From: Branchiostoma floridae
Taxonomy: Eukaryota; Chordata; Leptocardii; Amphioxiformes; Branchiostomatidae
NCBI RefSeq assembly: GCF_000003815.2
Contig: NC_049980.1
Span: forward strand, 16,425,796-16,489,795
Direction of reading: 5' to 3'
DNA: 64,000 nucleotides
The translations under genes and the position numbers were made by a program. Numbering within the stretch: the first letter of the stretch is position 1; each line of letters starts with the position of its first letter. Below the pieces are notes generated by a model. It ran no database searches. It had not been told where the DNA came from and saw only the letters and a list, made by a program, of their open reading frames with translations. Positions 1 through 39,890 of this stretch are shown here, one piece after another.

Positions 1-240
1 CAAATGATTTTGCTCAAACTTTTAGTTTTTCTTTGAAAAAAGCACTTTCTGAACTTTGCTCTCTTCACCAAAGTTTTATAAAACCGTCAAATGAATATTA
101 CCTGGGTCTTAAGAAAATGTATTGATTTACATGTAATGCTACATTGCATCCTTGCTGTTAAAGGTATGAAAATGGATTGATGGTTATTGTTGATGTTAGA
201 TGTATGATAACACAATTGCAATTTTTTGTTTAATGCAGAC

Positions 241-27517
<27,277 letters not shown>

Positions 27518-27650
27518 CTTCGCCGATCTGTCACACTTCTTTCTTGAGAAACCTTTCCCGATCTTAAAAGATGTTGAGAAAAACCTTTTACGTCTGGGAA
27601 TCGATCCCGGGACGATCGGTTCCTCTTGTGCCAGATAGTGGCGTTTAACA

Positions 27651-27662
27651 GCCCCTTTTATA
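27651..27662 (-). promoter_or_regulatory. TATA box of the mucin gene
   Basis: The minus strand reads TATAAAAGGGGC here, a strong TATA-box match with GC-rich 3' flank, about 135 nt upstream of the predicted ATG at 27517. Start of transcription near 27,625-27,630 would give a 5' UTR of about 110 nt. The position fits a TATA-driven, tissue-restricted secretory gene; that reading is inference. Confidence 0.6.
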
Positions 27663-27663
27663 C

Positions 27664-30600
27664 CCCGTGGTTGTCAATTAACGATGGAAACAGTAAAGAA
27701 AGGTGTGTTTTTGTTACCCAATGTGTTTACTGCAAAAAGTACCCACAAGCGTTGTCATGACGTTTTGGACAAAGAAAGCGTCCAACCAAGAGCTGCAACG
27801 TCATTGTGACGTATGGCGTGTTGTTTGTGTAATACTATAACAAAACTACTTTTAATTGGGACTATTTGCTTACGGCTTAGGTAAGGACAACTCAGCATTT
27901 GTAATTACAAAATGAAGAACAAAGTCAAAAGAAAGAGACAAAGTGACCTTTGGTCTACTTCAATTTTAGTGGGTTCGATTCGACTGTCAGCAACTCATCT
28001 TTCCAGTTTCAATAAAGTAGAATAGATCAAACCAATTGTGCACAGCATAAGCAACCATGGGCGCCCAATCATTGTGACAGGTATAATGTCAGGTTAAGTG
28101 TTGTATCATTATTTCAAGGCGGCTGACTTTTGTCATTAGTCGATGTCTATGAATCTCGAGAATGAGATGCTGTGTGTCTACTAGTACTATTGTGCTACAT
28201 ATGATGATACTCTTAACGGGAAAACCCGTTGAAACTATTTCCAATCTGCAGTGGGAGTAAACCCGCTGGATCAGCAGCACTGCTCCCACTTCCAGCGTTC
28301 CCTTTATTGCTGCCCCACCCTCCCCATCAAATCTCGGCTGTTTTCTTTATAATTACGAACAGGGTGATAAGGCCGGGCACTTGTTGTGACCTCCTGTCAA
28401 TATAAGCCAGAAACGCGAAGTCAGAAACATGACAAACGATACATGGTCGCTTTCTATTACATCTACTTCCGAACCCTGACCGCTATCAATATAAGTGGGT
28501 AAACAAGAATTCAATTGGTCCGCCCTCGGCACGATAAAATGTGAGAGTTGGGAGAAGAACATATCTGAAGTGTGCTGCAGGGAAATGTGACCAAATCCAC
28601 GTTACACACACATGGCGCCTTGCCGCCTTGGTTCGGACCAGCTTATCGCTGTGTCACCACTTTGGCAACACCGCTGTGGTCCGTTGCTCCTCTTGAGTTG
28701 CTTAGCATTCGCTCTCAATTTAGACCGCCCGTTTTTTTTCTCGTACTCAGAAGAATGGGACTTATCTGGAAGTTTATTTAAGATAGGAAATGCATTGTTC
28801 CGATAGAAAAGACGCCTTTGTACCAGGAGATGTCGCGAGATTGCAAAACCATCCATTTCTTACCAGACAAACATTGTGTCGTCTGAAGCCATATTTATCA
28901 CAGGGCTTTTGTCCATAGGGGGGATTCTATGGCTTACTGTTCAGGTTAATCACTTCTATGTACATTCCGTTCATCTGGGTATATCTGCTACCCGCAGACA
29001 AACATCAAGATTGATGTAAGCCTTCACAATAACGGTGCATTAAGTATCGGCCACTCATAGTGATAGTTCAGAAAAGCTTCAGTCCAACTATTAACCTCCC
29101 ACTACCTTCACCTTTCACGTTGTGAAAGAAAACAACAACAACAACAAGAAGTAGATATAATTGCTCACTAAATAGTTACACCCCAGTTTTACCAGCGACT
29201 GTGACCGCTGCGCGATCGCTGAGGCACCAAATATTTGACAGGTCGCTCAACGAATTTCAAAGACTAAGAAGGGTTCTTTTTACGTTTTGCGCTTTTGTAT
29301 TCTAATCATACTTTAACAACGTGCATCATATTCCAATTATAAAAACAGGGGTCATACAAATTCTGCTTTAGTTGCTCAACGGTAGATCCCCAGGCTTGCA
29401 CTCTCACCTGATATGACAACACTTAAGCCAGGGCGTATCTCGCATTCCAGCATGTCTTGAAAGAGGCCAAAAGTTTAAAGGTACATGTATATGTCACAGT
29501 AGAGATCACGATCCAGTAGAATCGGCGATTCTCCTAGGAGAGATCGCGATCGGAGCTGGTCCTAGGGCCAACTCCGATCGGGATCTCTCCTAGGAGAATC
29601 GGCAATTCTACTAGTGTATATTGCGATCGGGGTCTCTCCTAGGGCCAACTCCGATCCAAAGAGTCTCCGATCCAACAGACTCATTTTTTCACCAAACTAA
29701 ATTAAATTTGGCACAAAGGTACACGAACATATCTTCTTTTGAATTAAGTATCTCAGTTTGTTGTTAAGATTTTTATGAGCGACTGCGTTGCCTTCAAAAG
29801 GACCACACCCTTGGAATTCTGTCAGAAGATAAGTTCCTCTACATCTTACCAACTTACAATTACTGTAGGAAGCCGAAATCACACATATATAATGAAAGAT
29901 GTCTTCGTAGGTTGTATGCCAATTTTGATCTGAGCCTCTAACAGTTCCTCTTTTACAGCTGTTAAGATGGCGCGAGATGAGAAATTACAGGCATTTGGAC
30001 TCATAGTCGAATACTAGTATGTGACTCATTCCTTACTCCACAACAGCAACGAAAATAAGCATGTGGCTTATAAAGATATGCTTTTTTGAATATGTACAAT
30101 GTCAGTCTCATACAATAGCTAACAGCTGGTCAGGGATTTTTATTGCACATTAATTGCGCTGGCTCTTTACCCACGCCAGACTTCCAAGGGCTTGGTCAAT
30201 TTGAAATCAACTCAGTCAGTCATAATACTATGGAGAACAGATTGAGATATTTCAGTCTCAAGAAGATATAACGTTATAAAATTTTTTACCTCATTTGATG
30301 AAAACATGAGTTTGTTATAAAATCAATGACATTACGTTCAAGTTGAATGAGTTCATATGGCAGCACTTGACATAAAGAAATACTTCCTATCCCAATCATG
30401 CTGGCTTTGTGGCGTCACCTTAGTGATGGCATTCAACTGATTGGCCGGTGCGTCCCAATCCCTGACTACCGTTACATGCATTAGATCAAATACACTTAAG
30501 CGATAACATAAGTGAGATTTGTTCCTGTGAAACATTGGAGACAGATTGCTGACTGTCACGTGCAGAATGCCAAACCTTCGACAATAGATCAAGGACATTT

Positions 30601-31477
30601 AACTAGAATGAATGGACAGTATTGCACGGATAACAGTTTAACAATTTAAAACAAAGTTCATTCACAGGACATGTGATTCAAAGGTCCTTAATACCCCCTC
30701 GCAGATCGACCGTACTGCGACCAAATTTGGATCAGTGTGACCCTTGATATTGATAATCGGAATGTGATGCAATTGTGTATGATTAAAGGACAGCAAAACA
30801 CTGAAATTAATTTCTAAAAAGTTCTTTATCTTCGAAATTCGTTGAGCGATCTGTCAATTTTTTGTCGCTTAGCGGCCACTGCCTCCGATAGGTAGGGGGC
30901 AAGTTGAATGCATAATTTCATATTTCAGCAGCACATATCATTTATATAATTTATGCTTGATGTAACTTCTCATCACATTCGATTCCTGACAGGACACCCT
31001 TTCCATGAGGGTGGTTACATGATTATTTCCTTTGCACAGCTGGCTATGTGACTAAAAAAAAGTCCGAACAGCAATTTTTGTTACGAAACCATTAGCAAGT
31101 AATGTTGTAGGATCGGTAATCAGAACCTGATGGTTATCTTTCACGGACAAATAGCCAATGTCAACATGCTTCAGGATACGTGACTATGTTGTTTATTTTG
31201 TTACTTTTCGCGTGCACCATTTAATAGAACCGGTGCCATCATACACTCACTCCATCAAGCTTCGTTTTTAAGCGCCGCCTACCGTTTCATCTTGAACTGC
31301 ACTTGTAGGATCCCAATACTACATGACGTCCTTCAAACCGTGCCAAGAGTACAGAGTTCAGAAATACAGAAGTGCGACGTCAACATGTTTTGACGTCCAG
31401 TTGCATGTAACTTCTCTATCAGCACAACTTTCCAATCACTTTCTTTTGCCTTGTCCAAATTACTGCAGCACAAAAAC
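27664..31477. other. Intergenic region between the mucin and NPC2-like genes
   Basis: These 3.8 kb lie between two divergently transcribed genes, so both promoters should be here. No coding region with convincing length or domain pattern is seen. A strong imperfect hairpin at 29515-29613 and a short segment at 30,240-30,280 similar to the MITE at 61.4 kb are the only structures I can point to. Confidence 0.7.
29515..29613. repeat. Imperfect ~42-bp inverted repeat (hairpin), foldback or MITE-like
   Basis: The left arm (about 29515-29556, containing GAATCGGCGATTCTCCTAGG) and the right arm (about 29570-29613, containing CTCCTAGGAGAATCGGC) pair with few mismatches around a loop containing CCTAGGG. 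A third related segment follows at about 29,620-29,655. CCTAGG recurs four times. The dense self-complementarity suggests a foldback or MITE-type repeat. Confidence 0.75.
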
Positions 31478-32655
31478 ATGTCTGCGGTAACATGTCGGTC
31501 TTTTCTGTTCCTGGTTGTGTGGCTGACAGGGGCTAACAGCCACCTGTTGAAATTTGAGGATTGTGGTGAGTTCAGCGGTTGTCAATTCCGTTGGTCCGTG
31601 AAGTGGCAACGTTACATGGTACAGGATTTGATTTTGAATCTAAATCACCTGTAAACTTTACCACGAAATGATATACTGACATTATAATGTGTGAGCTTAT
31701 ATCATTTACAGGTTCCGTGAAGGGAAGAGTTATTCAGGTGGACTTTGTGCCGTGCGGCTACCTCAATATTGAGTTCAGCATGCGTGAGTGCATTTGGTAT
31801 TTGTCAGATAATTTGTCTCACTCATTCTCAAAGAGTAAATGACATGTGTGGTAAACTTCAATACACGTCATATCACTACTGAGGTGAAGATGGAAAATGT
31901 ATAACTCTCGCAAAACTGGAGTCCCCATGTATTATCTAGCAACATCTATTCCTACAGTCGAGACTGTGCAGAACGCCACCATACTGATGAACCAGATTGT
32001 GGAAGGAAAGCCGGAGCCTGCTCCACTACCGTACATCTACGCTTGTAACCAGTACGACTTCTACGGCCTGACGTGTCCTCTTCATACCGGGGGACGGTAC
32101 AACTTCAGTCTGGACCTGGCGCAGGAAGAGCCAGAGGTGTGCATCTCTTTTATTTTATAGTCAATATTTTTTCTCTGGTGATTATCATAAGAGTATTCCC
32201 ATCATCATATTGACATGAAATGGTGCAACTGTGATGATTAATTGTGGCTTGGTGACGTAAATTCCTAAGGTTTGGGTTCAAATCTGTTACGTTGTTGTGC
32301 CTTTTGGACAGACACTTGGCACACCTTTTATCTGGTCAATCAACTCAAATGGAAACGGATTTATTTTGCGTACTTTGCTTCGATTAGGGATGTTCTCATG
32401 GATGGGACGAGAAGCTGGAGGTCCTCTCACTTATTATCGAAAAGAGTAGGGGTCCATACTGGAGGGATTGGATCCAACCATTTATAGTCATTGGTTGAAA
32501 AGATGATAGCAATCTGTTATAACACTCCTGCTACAAATGTGGTAAATGTGTTATCTGATGTTCCCTTCCAGTTCCACCTGAAGGGGAGGTTCACCCTGAA
32601 GGACCTGCCTGGGCATGTCATTTTCTGCAGCCAGTTCAACTTCTGGTTCTGCTGA
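31478..32655 (+). CDS. Secreted ML-domain protein, NPC2-like (lipid/sterol binding)
   Basis: Four exons, 31478-31565, 31712-31783, 31958-32136 and 32572-32655, join in phase (1, 1, 0) to 140 codons and a TGA stop. The protein starts with a signal peptide (SFLFLVVWLTGANS), then FEDCGSVKGRVIQVDFVPCG, matching the start of ML domains (DCGS...PC). It continues with YIYACNQYDFYGLTCPLHTG, the CN...G-x-x-CPL core of NPC2, and ends FTLKDLPGHVIFC. The six-cysteine arrangement and total length fit NPC2 and related ML proteins, which bind sterols or other lipids in lysosomes or outside the cell. The ATG at 31478 was chosen because it directly precedes the signal peptide. Several related ML genes exist in invertebrates, so strict NPC2 orthology is not claimed. 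Confidence 0.85.
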
Positions 32656-33014
32656 GGACAAGCTCGGCTCTATTGTTGCAAAATATCGGCATGAAAGAAT
32701 GTTATATATGGCTAATCATGACTGCTTTCATTAGGCTCTCAGAGCATACAAATTGGAATCTTCATCGTTGTACAAGAATATATTTTTTTGATGTGAGAAA
32801 ATGGACTGTGCATTCACCTTTAATTGCATTAAATACAAGACTAAGTCTTTGCTAATCAAATGTTAACAACTAACCAATTTATTGGTCATTATGCTTTGGT
32901 ACATCTAACATTTGCTTTGTAATTGTTTATCTACCATTTACCACTCTCTAGCCAATAGGTCCCTCAAACTCTGTAAGTATAGAGTTTTTCCACAGCTTTT
33001 TACTCTGTGTATGT

Positions 33015-33020
33015 AATAAA
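33015..33020 (+). terminator. Candidate poly(A) signal of the NPC2-like gene
   Basis: AATAAA lies 360 bp after the stop codon, in an AT-rich stretch. It is the first canonical signal downstream on this strand that I noticed; another occurs near 33,500. Confidence 0.4.
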
Positions 33021-33849
33021 TGTATCATGACAATTTCCTGGTATATCTCAATTCGTCTATTGCAAATCATAATTTGGTCACAATTCCACTTTATTCAAGA
33101 TACATGAATACATGCACTGAAACGGGTAAATTCTTTCATAATAAAGTGACAGTCAAGTGCCTAAAAATCACATTCTAGAGAATGATTTACCCAATCAATG
33201 ACTAAAAATAACATGTCATGGCCATCTATAATGTCCCTGAGAAACTGACTAAGAACTATCATTGGCTCAACCCGGGTTGGTTTGAATTATCAACCATGAT
33301 CTGCTATGAAAAGTATACACATGTTGTATACACTATGTTTACTGTTATTTCTTATGACTTAGTGTAAAAAGCCTATCATCTACTTCAGGCTGATTTGTCA
33401 CATGTAAAATGGAATTTTCTCAAGTTTTGACATTTCCTGAATTATATACACTATTTACACATTTGCCTAAGGTTTTGAAGAATTTTGTATTTGCATAACA
33501 ATAAAATGGCTACTCTTGTCAGTGAATCTGACCAAGTCCTAATACCGCTAACTCCTGTATTTGGTCTCCTGCCTGTGAATTCTCAATCAACTGCAAATCT
33601 GCTACTTTTCACATAAAAAGAAGACACATAAATTGTGCAAAGTTGTCATTATTATCAAATACTCCTATCTAATGTAGTGGAACTATATTTAAAAAACTGC
33701 CTAATACATCATCCACTAGTCATGTCAGTCTATAGCTAGACACAAGTTTGTGTCCAGGATAGAAGGGAATAAACATCTACAACTTGTAACAGCAAGTGCC
33801 CCATGGCTTAGCTTATATAGTCATTTAATTGCAAACACCCCATTTTTCA

Positions 33850-33960
33850 GAGTATTTCATGCAATTATCTAGGTGGTGCAACAATGCCAAGTTATCCAGC
33901 TGGACCGCACCAGTTAGGCATTTTGGGATTCCGTGCAATCAACAGAATTGTGCGTTAATC
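33850..33960. repeat. Dispersed repeat, copy 1 (paired with 54,275-54,375)
   Basis: The phrases TTTCATGCAATTATC, GTGGTGCAACAATGC and GGACCGCACCAGTTAGG recur in the same order at 54.3 kb with point differences. No protein is encoded. It is probably a member of an interspersed non-coding family. Confidence 0.6.
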
Positions 33961-34094
33961 TGTTGAGGAATTATCTGGCTTGTACAGTATGTAATTTATC
34001 GTTCATATTTTAAAGAAAATGTCATTTTGAACAGAAAAGTTGAGATTAATAACACCATGTTACATGTTGGCACTGCTGGAGTGTGATGAGTGAG

Positions 34095-37000
34095 TTAGGA
34101 ATGTCTGCCATCTCTCTCCCCCGTCTGGTCCTCCAGCATGTATGCCGGCCTGTATCTCGTCACTCCAAACTCATCCACGTACTTCAGGTGGGGGTTCTGC
34201 TTGGTGTTGACCATGTTCCCCAGGGAGGTGTACCTGTAGAACCCACACAGATGCACATTTACAAATAGGGAATGTTGAATTTGATAATATTAGTGAGCAA
34301 CTTGCCTGGGAGCCATCCTGACTAGTAACACCTCCTTTCTATTAGAGCCTGCGACCGCAAGTGACTGTAAGATAACCCTTGGTTGTCCATCATGACCGAA
34401 GATTCAACTGATCAGTCAACAAATTTCATAGTTATAACTTTTTTGAAATGATACTCTTGAACCCAGAATCACAAAATATTCTCATTATAAAATAAAGGGA
34501 TATAAATTCAATTTTGGTCACTCAACAGTCACTTAGTAGTTGCTGTGCAATGGAAATTGGGTGCTAAAAGGCCATGGTCTGCTCAGACAGTCCGTACCCA
34601 CCACCAGTGTGCATACAAACTCAACTAAGTTATCAACCTGCATTGGCCAAAGAATGATCAATTAAAATCTTTTAAGTTTTACTGTTTTTTTTAGGAATTA
34701 AGTGTAATTTGGACTACCTCTGAAAACAGCATCACGCACTAACTTTTTCAAAGACAAAAATAATCAACACAAGCCCCTACCATTAACATACATGTGGCTT
34801 GGTATGACAGTTATACTGCAAATTTACCTGTATTTCATTTCAATATTAGACTAAAATTTGTGATGAGTCAATTGACATAATCAGATACATTTGATCATTG
34901 GTATAATAAGATGAGGTTATAATCAAGTTATTATTTGGTGAAGTTTAAATAAACTAAGATGGGTCATGTTGGACTCACCCACTATAAGTTTTGAATGGTC
35001 CACCCCAACATGGAAAGGAAAATTGTAATATTTGAGAGTGAGTTTGACATGCTTATAAAACAAAGAAGGTAACAAAGCAAAAACACACAAAAATGCTTTT
35101 GCCCAAATGGAACTATGCTGTATAAACGATGTAATACATCATGTAAACTGAATACATCTAAACTTGCTAATCTTCACTGCTAAATTAGTGGAAATCGAGA
35201 AATGTTTGTGGTGGTTTTAGTTTTATGCAGTTTGCTGTGACCTCTCTACTTCAAATTTATGACACTGTGACTATGCATTTCCAATGTTTAACTACTCTTC
35301 TACAGAACTGTTTCTACTGCAAACTTAGAACAGCCTGAAAACCTCCCTTCTTTTTCCACAGCAAAACTAAATGAGTTAACAATACTAGTGTTCACCTATA
35401 CATTGGACTGTATGTACCATGTTAAGGGGTCAACCATTAATTATAACTTGGTACTGACTATATGCATTGATTGAGCATCATCATTTTATCCAAGACCAAA
35501 TAAACAAGAATGGGGACAAAATGTGTGATGTGCATAATACTGAAAACAAGGTGTACTTACCCCCTGTCATACAGTATACAGTATGGCAGGTAGAGTGATC
35601 GTAGGAACCCCCACACATCATGGTAGGTGAACTCCTGGCAAGAAAACAGCAAAAAATTATAAATACAAAAATGTACAAGCAAGAAAAAAGTTTTTTTTCT
35701 CTACATTACTGTAGCCTAAGGCAATCTAGTGATTAATTACCAACCCTGCTGTCTAACTTGGGCAAGGGCAAACCATATGGAGCTTGAGACTCCAACCACC
35801 GCAAGGGATTTTGTAGGAGGTCTTCCACTGGAAGCCGCTGAGATATATCCGCAGCTAATTTTTTAAACAACCATTTACAATTCCCTTGCTCCTGTTTGCT
35901 CAACTAACAGATACACAATGAGATTATCTCCAAGCTAGATTATCTTCCAACAGTTTTACACTTATTGTCTACCTAAATTAAAAGCAAAAAATGAACTTTC
36001 CTCTATCGCGTATCGTAATCTATAAACCGCCATACCAGAGGGGTTCACATTGAGTTCCTATCCGGTCTAAAAACTTTCCATCCACCATTTGTATTCGAGA
36101 CTTGCCATGATTAAGCTTGTTAATATTGTAACTATTTGTAAGTTTATATGTTTTCCATATGTACAATATGTATGCTTTAATTTGAACCCTGTAAGACTAG
36201 TAGTATAGCTTGAGGATATTACAATTGATGAAATTGACCAGATTTTTCAATTCTTATTTTTTATTCACCATTGTCAGAATCAGTACAAATCAACATGTTC
36301 AAAGTACACACCAGCATGGGGTTAACCCTCATGTACTGTGGCCATCCTGAGTCTGTCATGCAGAAGGCTGACATGTTGGTGCGTGACACATAAGGGTCTC
36401 CTCTGCGCTGTCCCATCAACACAGCCTGGATCTGGGGCTGGGTCCTCTTCAACTCATGTAAGGCTTCCTTGTAATCTCCTGACAAGGTGTGCATCTTAAG
36501 GTTGTACCTGAAATTGAAACAAAACCTTAAATAATTTTTTCTCGAGTAATGAAAAACTTTGAAGACTGGGTTTCCTGGCAAACAGCTGTTGTAGGGAGAA
36601 AGGGTCTACTGCCTGGCCTGGAACTTGGATAGGCAGCAATTGGTTTTGCACAGAATAATCAAGAAGGCGTTTTTACATACCTCTGAGGACAATTGAATAG
36701 AAAGGGTACATGATGTGGTAATTTTTGAATTGGATTCTTATTTCTTTGATGTACCTTTCTGCAGTTTTGCTGATGAAGTCCTCAGTCTCTGGAAATGGTG
36801 AAGGTCGCTGGATGTAAAGCACCTGTAGCTGTGGGCGCCCTACTGGGTATTTCCTGCAGCAACAACAAATGAGCTTAATGTTCAAGTTTATTGCAAGTTT
36901 GTGCTGTTATAAGTGTTAATTGAAAGTGAACAACAATCAATTTTAGTGTACAATCATAGAGTGAGTGAATATACATGAGACAGACAATGAAGATATTCTA

Positions 37001-38966
37001 TTTTCATGTTACTGAGATGGGATTTGAGTTTTACTTAGGAAGTAATTGAGTGAGCGAGCTATGGTTGAATGTAGTCAATTTTGGTGACAAAAGTACTTGA
37101 ACAAATTGGCAAAATTGCAGACTTGTAAATTCAGAGAACTGAAGGAATCAATAGTGTATCTGTAATTTTCTAAAATTCTTACTTTGCTATAGCAGCATGT
37201 ATAAGATGCAGCAGTGCTGTGCAGTCCTTTCCACCATTGAAGCTCACACAGAACTCTGGGACTTCATACTTCTCCAGACACTCCTCAACTACTGACAAAG
37301 CTGCCTTGACTACAGAAAACAACAACAGAGAAACCAATTTACAGTTAAGTACTAGTAATGTCTTGTTATCAGCATATAAAAAGCTATCATTACTTGTTCA
37401 TCTGGCATCGCATGCCTGCACATGTATGCACAGTATATCATTCAACAAATCACCACACAAGGTAAAGTCATGCATGAAAAAGAATCTTTTAACATAAAAA
37501 TTTCAAGTTGCTGGCTTGGGAACATTCAAATTAAAGAAAGATTTTTCTTACAAGATACGTACAGTCAAGCCAGTGCAAGTGATCCCCTAATTCACATAAA
37601 GACAATGTGATGACTTTTTGGTGGTCCTTTTAGACATGTTTTACCATTGACAAAGGCATTGAAAGTCCTGTCCATCACATAGTGACCACCTGTCAAAATA
37701 ACTTAACAGGGGGTCTCCTAAACTGTAATAAAGACACTACAAGGAGCCTACATTACAAGCTGTAACCTACCCTTGATGCCGAGAGGATCTCCATCTTTGT
37801 GTGCCAGGCCATACACCTCTTGTACTGCCTGTCCTACAGGATCTCTCTCTACATAGTTAACTACTTTATCTGGGGGCAGCAAACTGAGCAGATGTTGATG
37901 GGCTTCCTTCAAGTCCTCTTCCGATTCTGATTCCAGAGTCAGCTTGACTCTGTAGTAATTATTGTACCAGTTTGGATAGGACCCCAGCTGTACCCTACTG
38001 TGGTATTTGGCATCAACGATATTCAGGTATGGTGCAATGGACGTCTCATCAGCACTGACATAAACTTCCTTGAAATGAAAGGTGACATCCTTGTTAGAAA
38101 ACACATTTTCCAACATGGTCAGGGCTTTCTCCATCAGGGCTGGGATGCCAGGAAAGACGAACACGTTGTGCACGTTGATGATGGGGAAGCGAGATTTTTG
38201 CTTGGTTTTCGTGTCGTAACCAAAGAGCAGTTTTGCGCTCTTGGGTACGAGGGCCATCTTCATTCGTGGTGAGGACATATCATTGGCATCTGCACCGAGG
38301 TACTTCTGACACAGTTCCACTAATTCAGGGTTGGGTTCAAGCTTCTCCCCAAAGGCATTGGCAACCCCTTGGAAGGTGAGGTCATCGTGTGTCGGACCTA
38401 TCCCACCAGCTGTAAGGACGTAGGTGTAGCGTTTGGAGAATAGTGCCACTTCATCCGCTATGGTGGGGAGGTCATCTCCGATTCACTGACACACGCTCAA
38501 CTTTCACACCGAGGGAGTGGAGTTTTCTGGAACAAAAAGTTACATATTGTGTTACAACATACAAATCAGACTTCTCGGCATTGAATATAAATGTTATTTA
38601 TTCATTCGTTTTGGGCTTTTCAAAAACAAATGAAGAGGGGAGTTGATGATCACCCCCACCAGTTATAGGCTAGGTTACCCTTCTGTGTCGAAGCTTTAAC
38701 CCCCTCTATCCTGATGTCCTGACATCACCTATCTCCAAGTGTAAATATTTCGGTGTCATCACTCCCATTTTAACAGACCGTTTGACCTGTAACAGTGACA
38801 TTAGCTGAGGACATAACAGGCGGAGGGGGGCAAGACGGCGACGCAAAAGCTATGAAAGCAACATTGCTGCAGATGTCTGACCTGCAGATGAAGTGCGTGT
38901 TGGTGTCCTGTGTGTACCCCTTCAGGATCTCATCCCCGATGATGATGACCCCTGCCGTGGTGTGGT
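34095..38966 (-). pseudogene. FLAD1: FAD synthase (FLAD1), 5' truncated and carrying a frameshift
   Basis: FLAD1 makes FAD from FMN and ATP in cytosol and mitochondria. Minus-strand exons are about 38966-38882 (partial), 38526-37771, 37309-37183, 36853-36755, 36507-36312, 35634-35561 and 34233-34095. The N-terminal molybdopterin-binding-like domain shows [20 protein letters not shown] and LTAGGIGPTHDDLTF. The C-terminal PAPS-reductase-like synthase domain shows [49 protein letters not shown] and a C-terminus RPAYMLEDQ. Exon phases agree throughout except in 37771-38526, where one extra base near 38481-38483 breaks the frame between VERVSV and GDDLPTIADEV. Upstream, coding sequence ends where the mobile element starts, with no splice acceptor visible. 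The gene may be inactivated in this haplotype, or the indel may be a sequence error with the 5' exon displaced by assembly. Confidence 0.88.
38690..38813 (+). pseudogene. Candidate non-LTR reverse-transcriptase remnant in FLAD1 intron
   Basis: In one plus-strand frame the sequence reads [20 protein letters not shown], then TCNSDIS and a stop. K-x-KYLG-v-i...L-T...I is the pattern found near the end of reverse-transcriptase domains of jockey/CR1-like elements. It is a short antisense fragment between FLAD1 exons 38526 and 38882. Confidence 0.35.
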
Positions 38967-39890
38967 GTAATACTCAGCCAAGCCGCGTGGCGGCGCCAAG
39001 ATACACGCACTTTTCGGGCCATTTTCAACAACCTGTTACAGCGCGATGAATAGGCGCATGTGGTTGAAACTTGGTGGAAGTTTTCAACAAACCCTCCTCT
39101 TGCTTTTTTTCTACTTTTAATTGAAATGGTGCCTCTTAAGGTTCCGGGTCGGAGTTTAAATCTGACCGGAGTTGGCGTAAGGGTATGGTAATAGGCCGGA
39201 AGTGCGGTTTGGTTTCCTATGTTTTGGTCCCGATTTCCATAAAATCGTTATAGCTGTGTATGAATCTTTTTATTTTCTGATAAGCCTGTTAGTTGTAGCA
39301 TTTATTGGTGGCGTATTGTTGATTGTGCAGCGAAGACTTTGTGGTACTATTTCGTGCCATCGGCAACGTGACCTTTTCGCCTGATGACCCGGATCGTGCG
39401 TTCTATGTCCGCCACGGGTGGGTTGGGGTCATCGTAGATTGCGGAAAAGTTATCACATGGATTTTTTTTTATTTTCATTTTTCAGATTTATGAAGTAATG
39501 AGCTTTATTGGTTTCTAGGCGGTTTCCCTGGGAAAATTCGTTTTTTTCGCGCAGCCGTGTTTAGAAAATGCGTAAAAATAACACATTTTTTTCAAAAAGT
39601 TACTTTTTTCGTCATTATTTACCCAAAATATTGTAGAAGTAGAAACCATTAAATCAGTGAATCACGAAGCTGCATGACACCACTTTCCATCAGAGTAATG
39701 AAAAATGTCGGCCCATGTTCCTTAGGGAACTCACAGCCCTTTCGGCCGAGGGTGTCAGATTTGCCACGAAATCGTGAAAAAACTCCGGTCCGAGACCTTA
39801 ATAGGACGGGGCTACGTCATAAGTAATGGCGCAATGACATTTTTTTCACTTCTTTAGAAACATTGTGCCGTGGGCTACCAGAAAACTGCC
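38966..39890 (+). repeat. Left direct terminal repeat of the composite element
   Basis: It begins TGTAATACTCAGCC and aligns with the right repeat at a constant offset of 9,016 bp up to 39797. A variable block follows (39798-39826, versus 48814-48839), and then it aligns at offset 9,013 up to CAGAAAACTGCC at 39890. The second half continues into the body of unit A. No protein is convincingly encoded. It abuts FLAD1 coding sequence. Confidence 0.9.

Larger units (their letters stand above)
32656..34094. other. 3' regions of the convergent NPC2-like and FLAD1 genes
   Basis: This AT-rich stretch between two converging genes should hold both 3' UTRs. No coding sequence is supported. A dispersed repeat lies at about 33,850-33,960 (see separate entry). 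Confidence 0.65.

Noticed and set aside
28602-28856. 84-codon ORF at 28.6-28.9 kb
   Set aside because: It overlaps other similar-length ORFs on the opposite strand and has no recognisable motif.
30353-30598. 81-codon minus-strand ORF in the intergenic region
   Set aside because: No domain, no splice context and no length advantage over chance ORFs in this AT-rich stretch.
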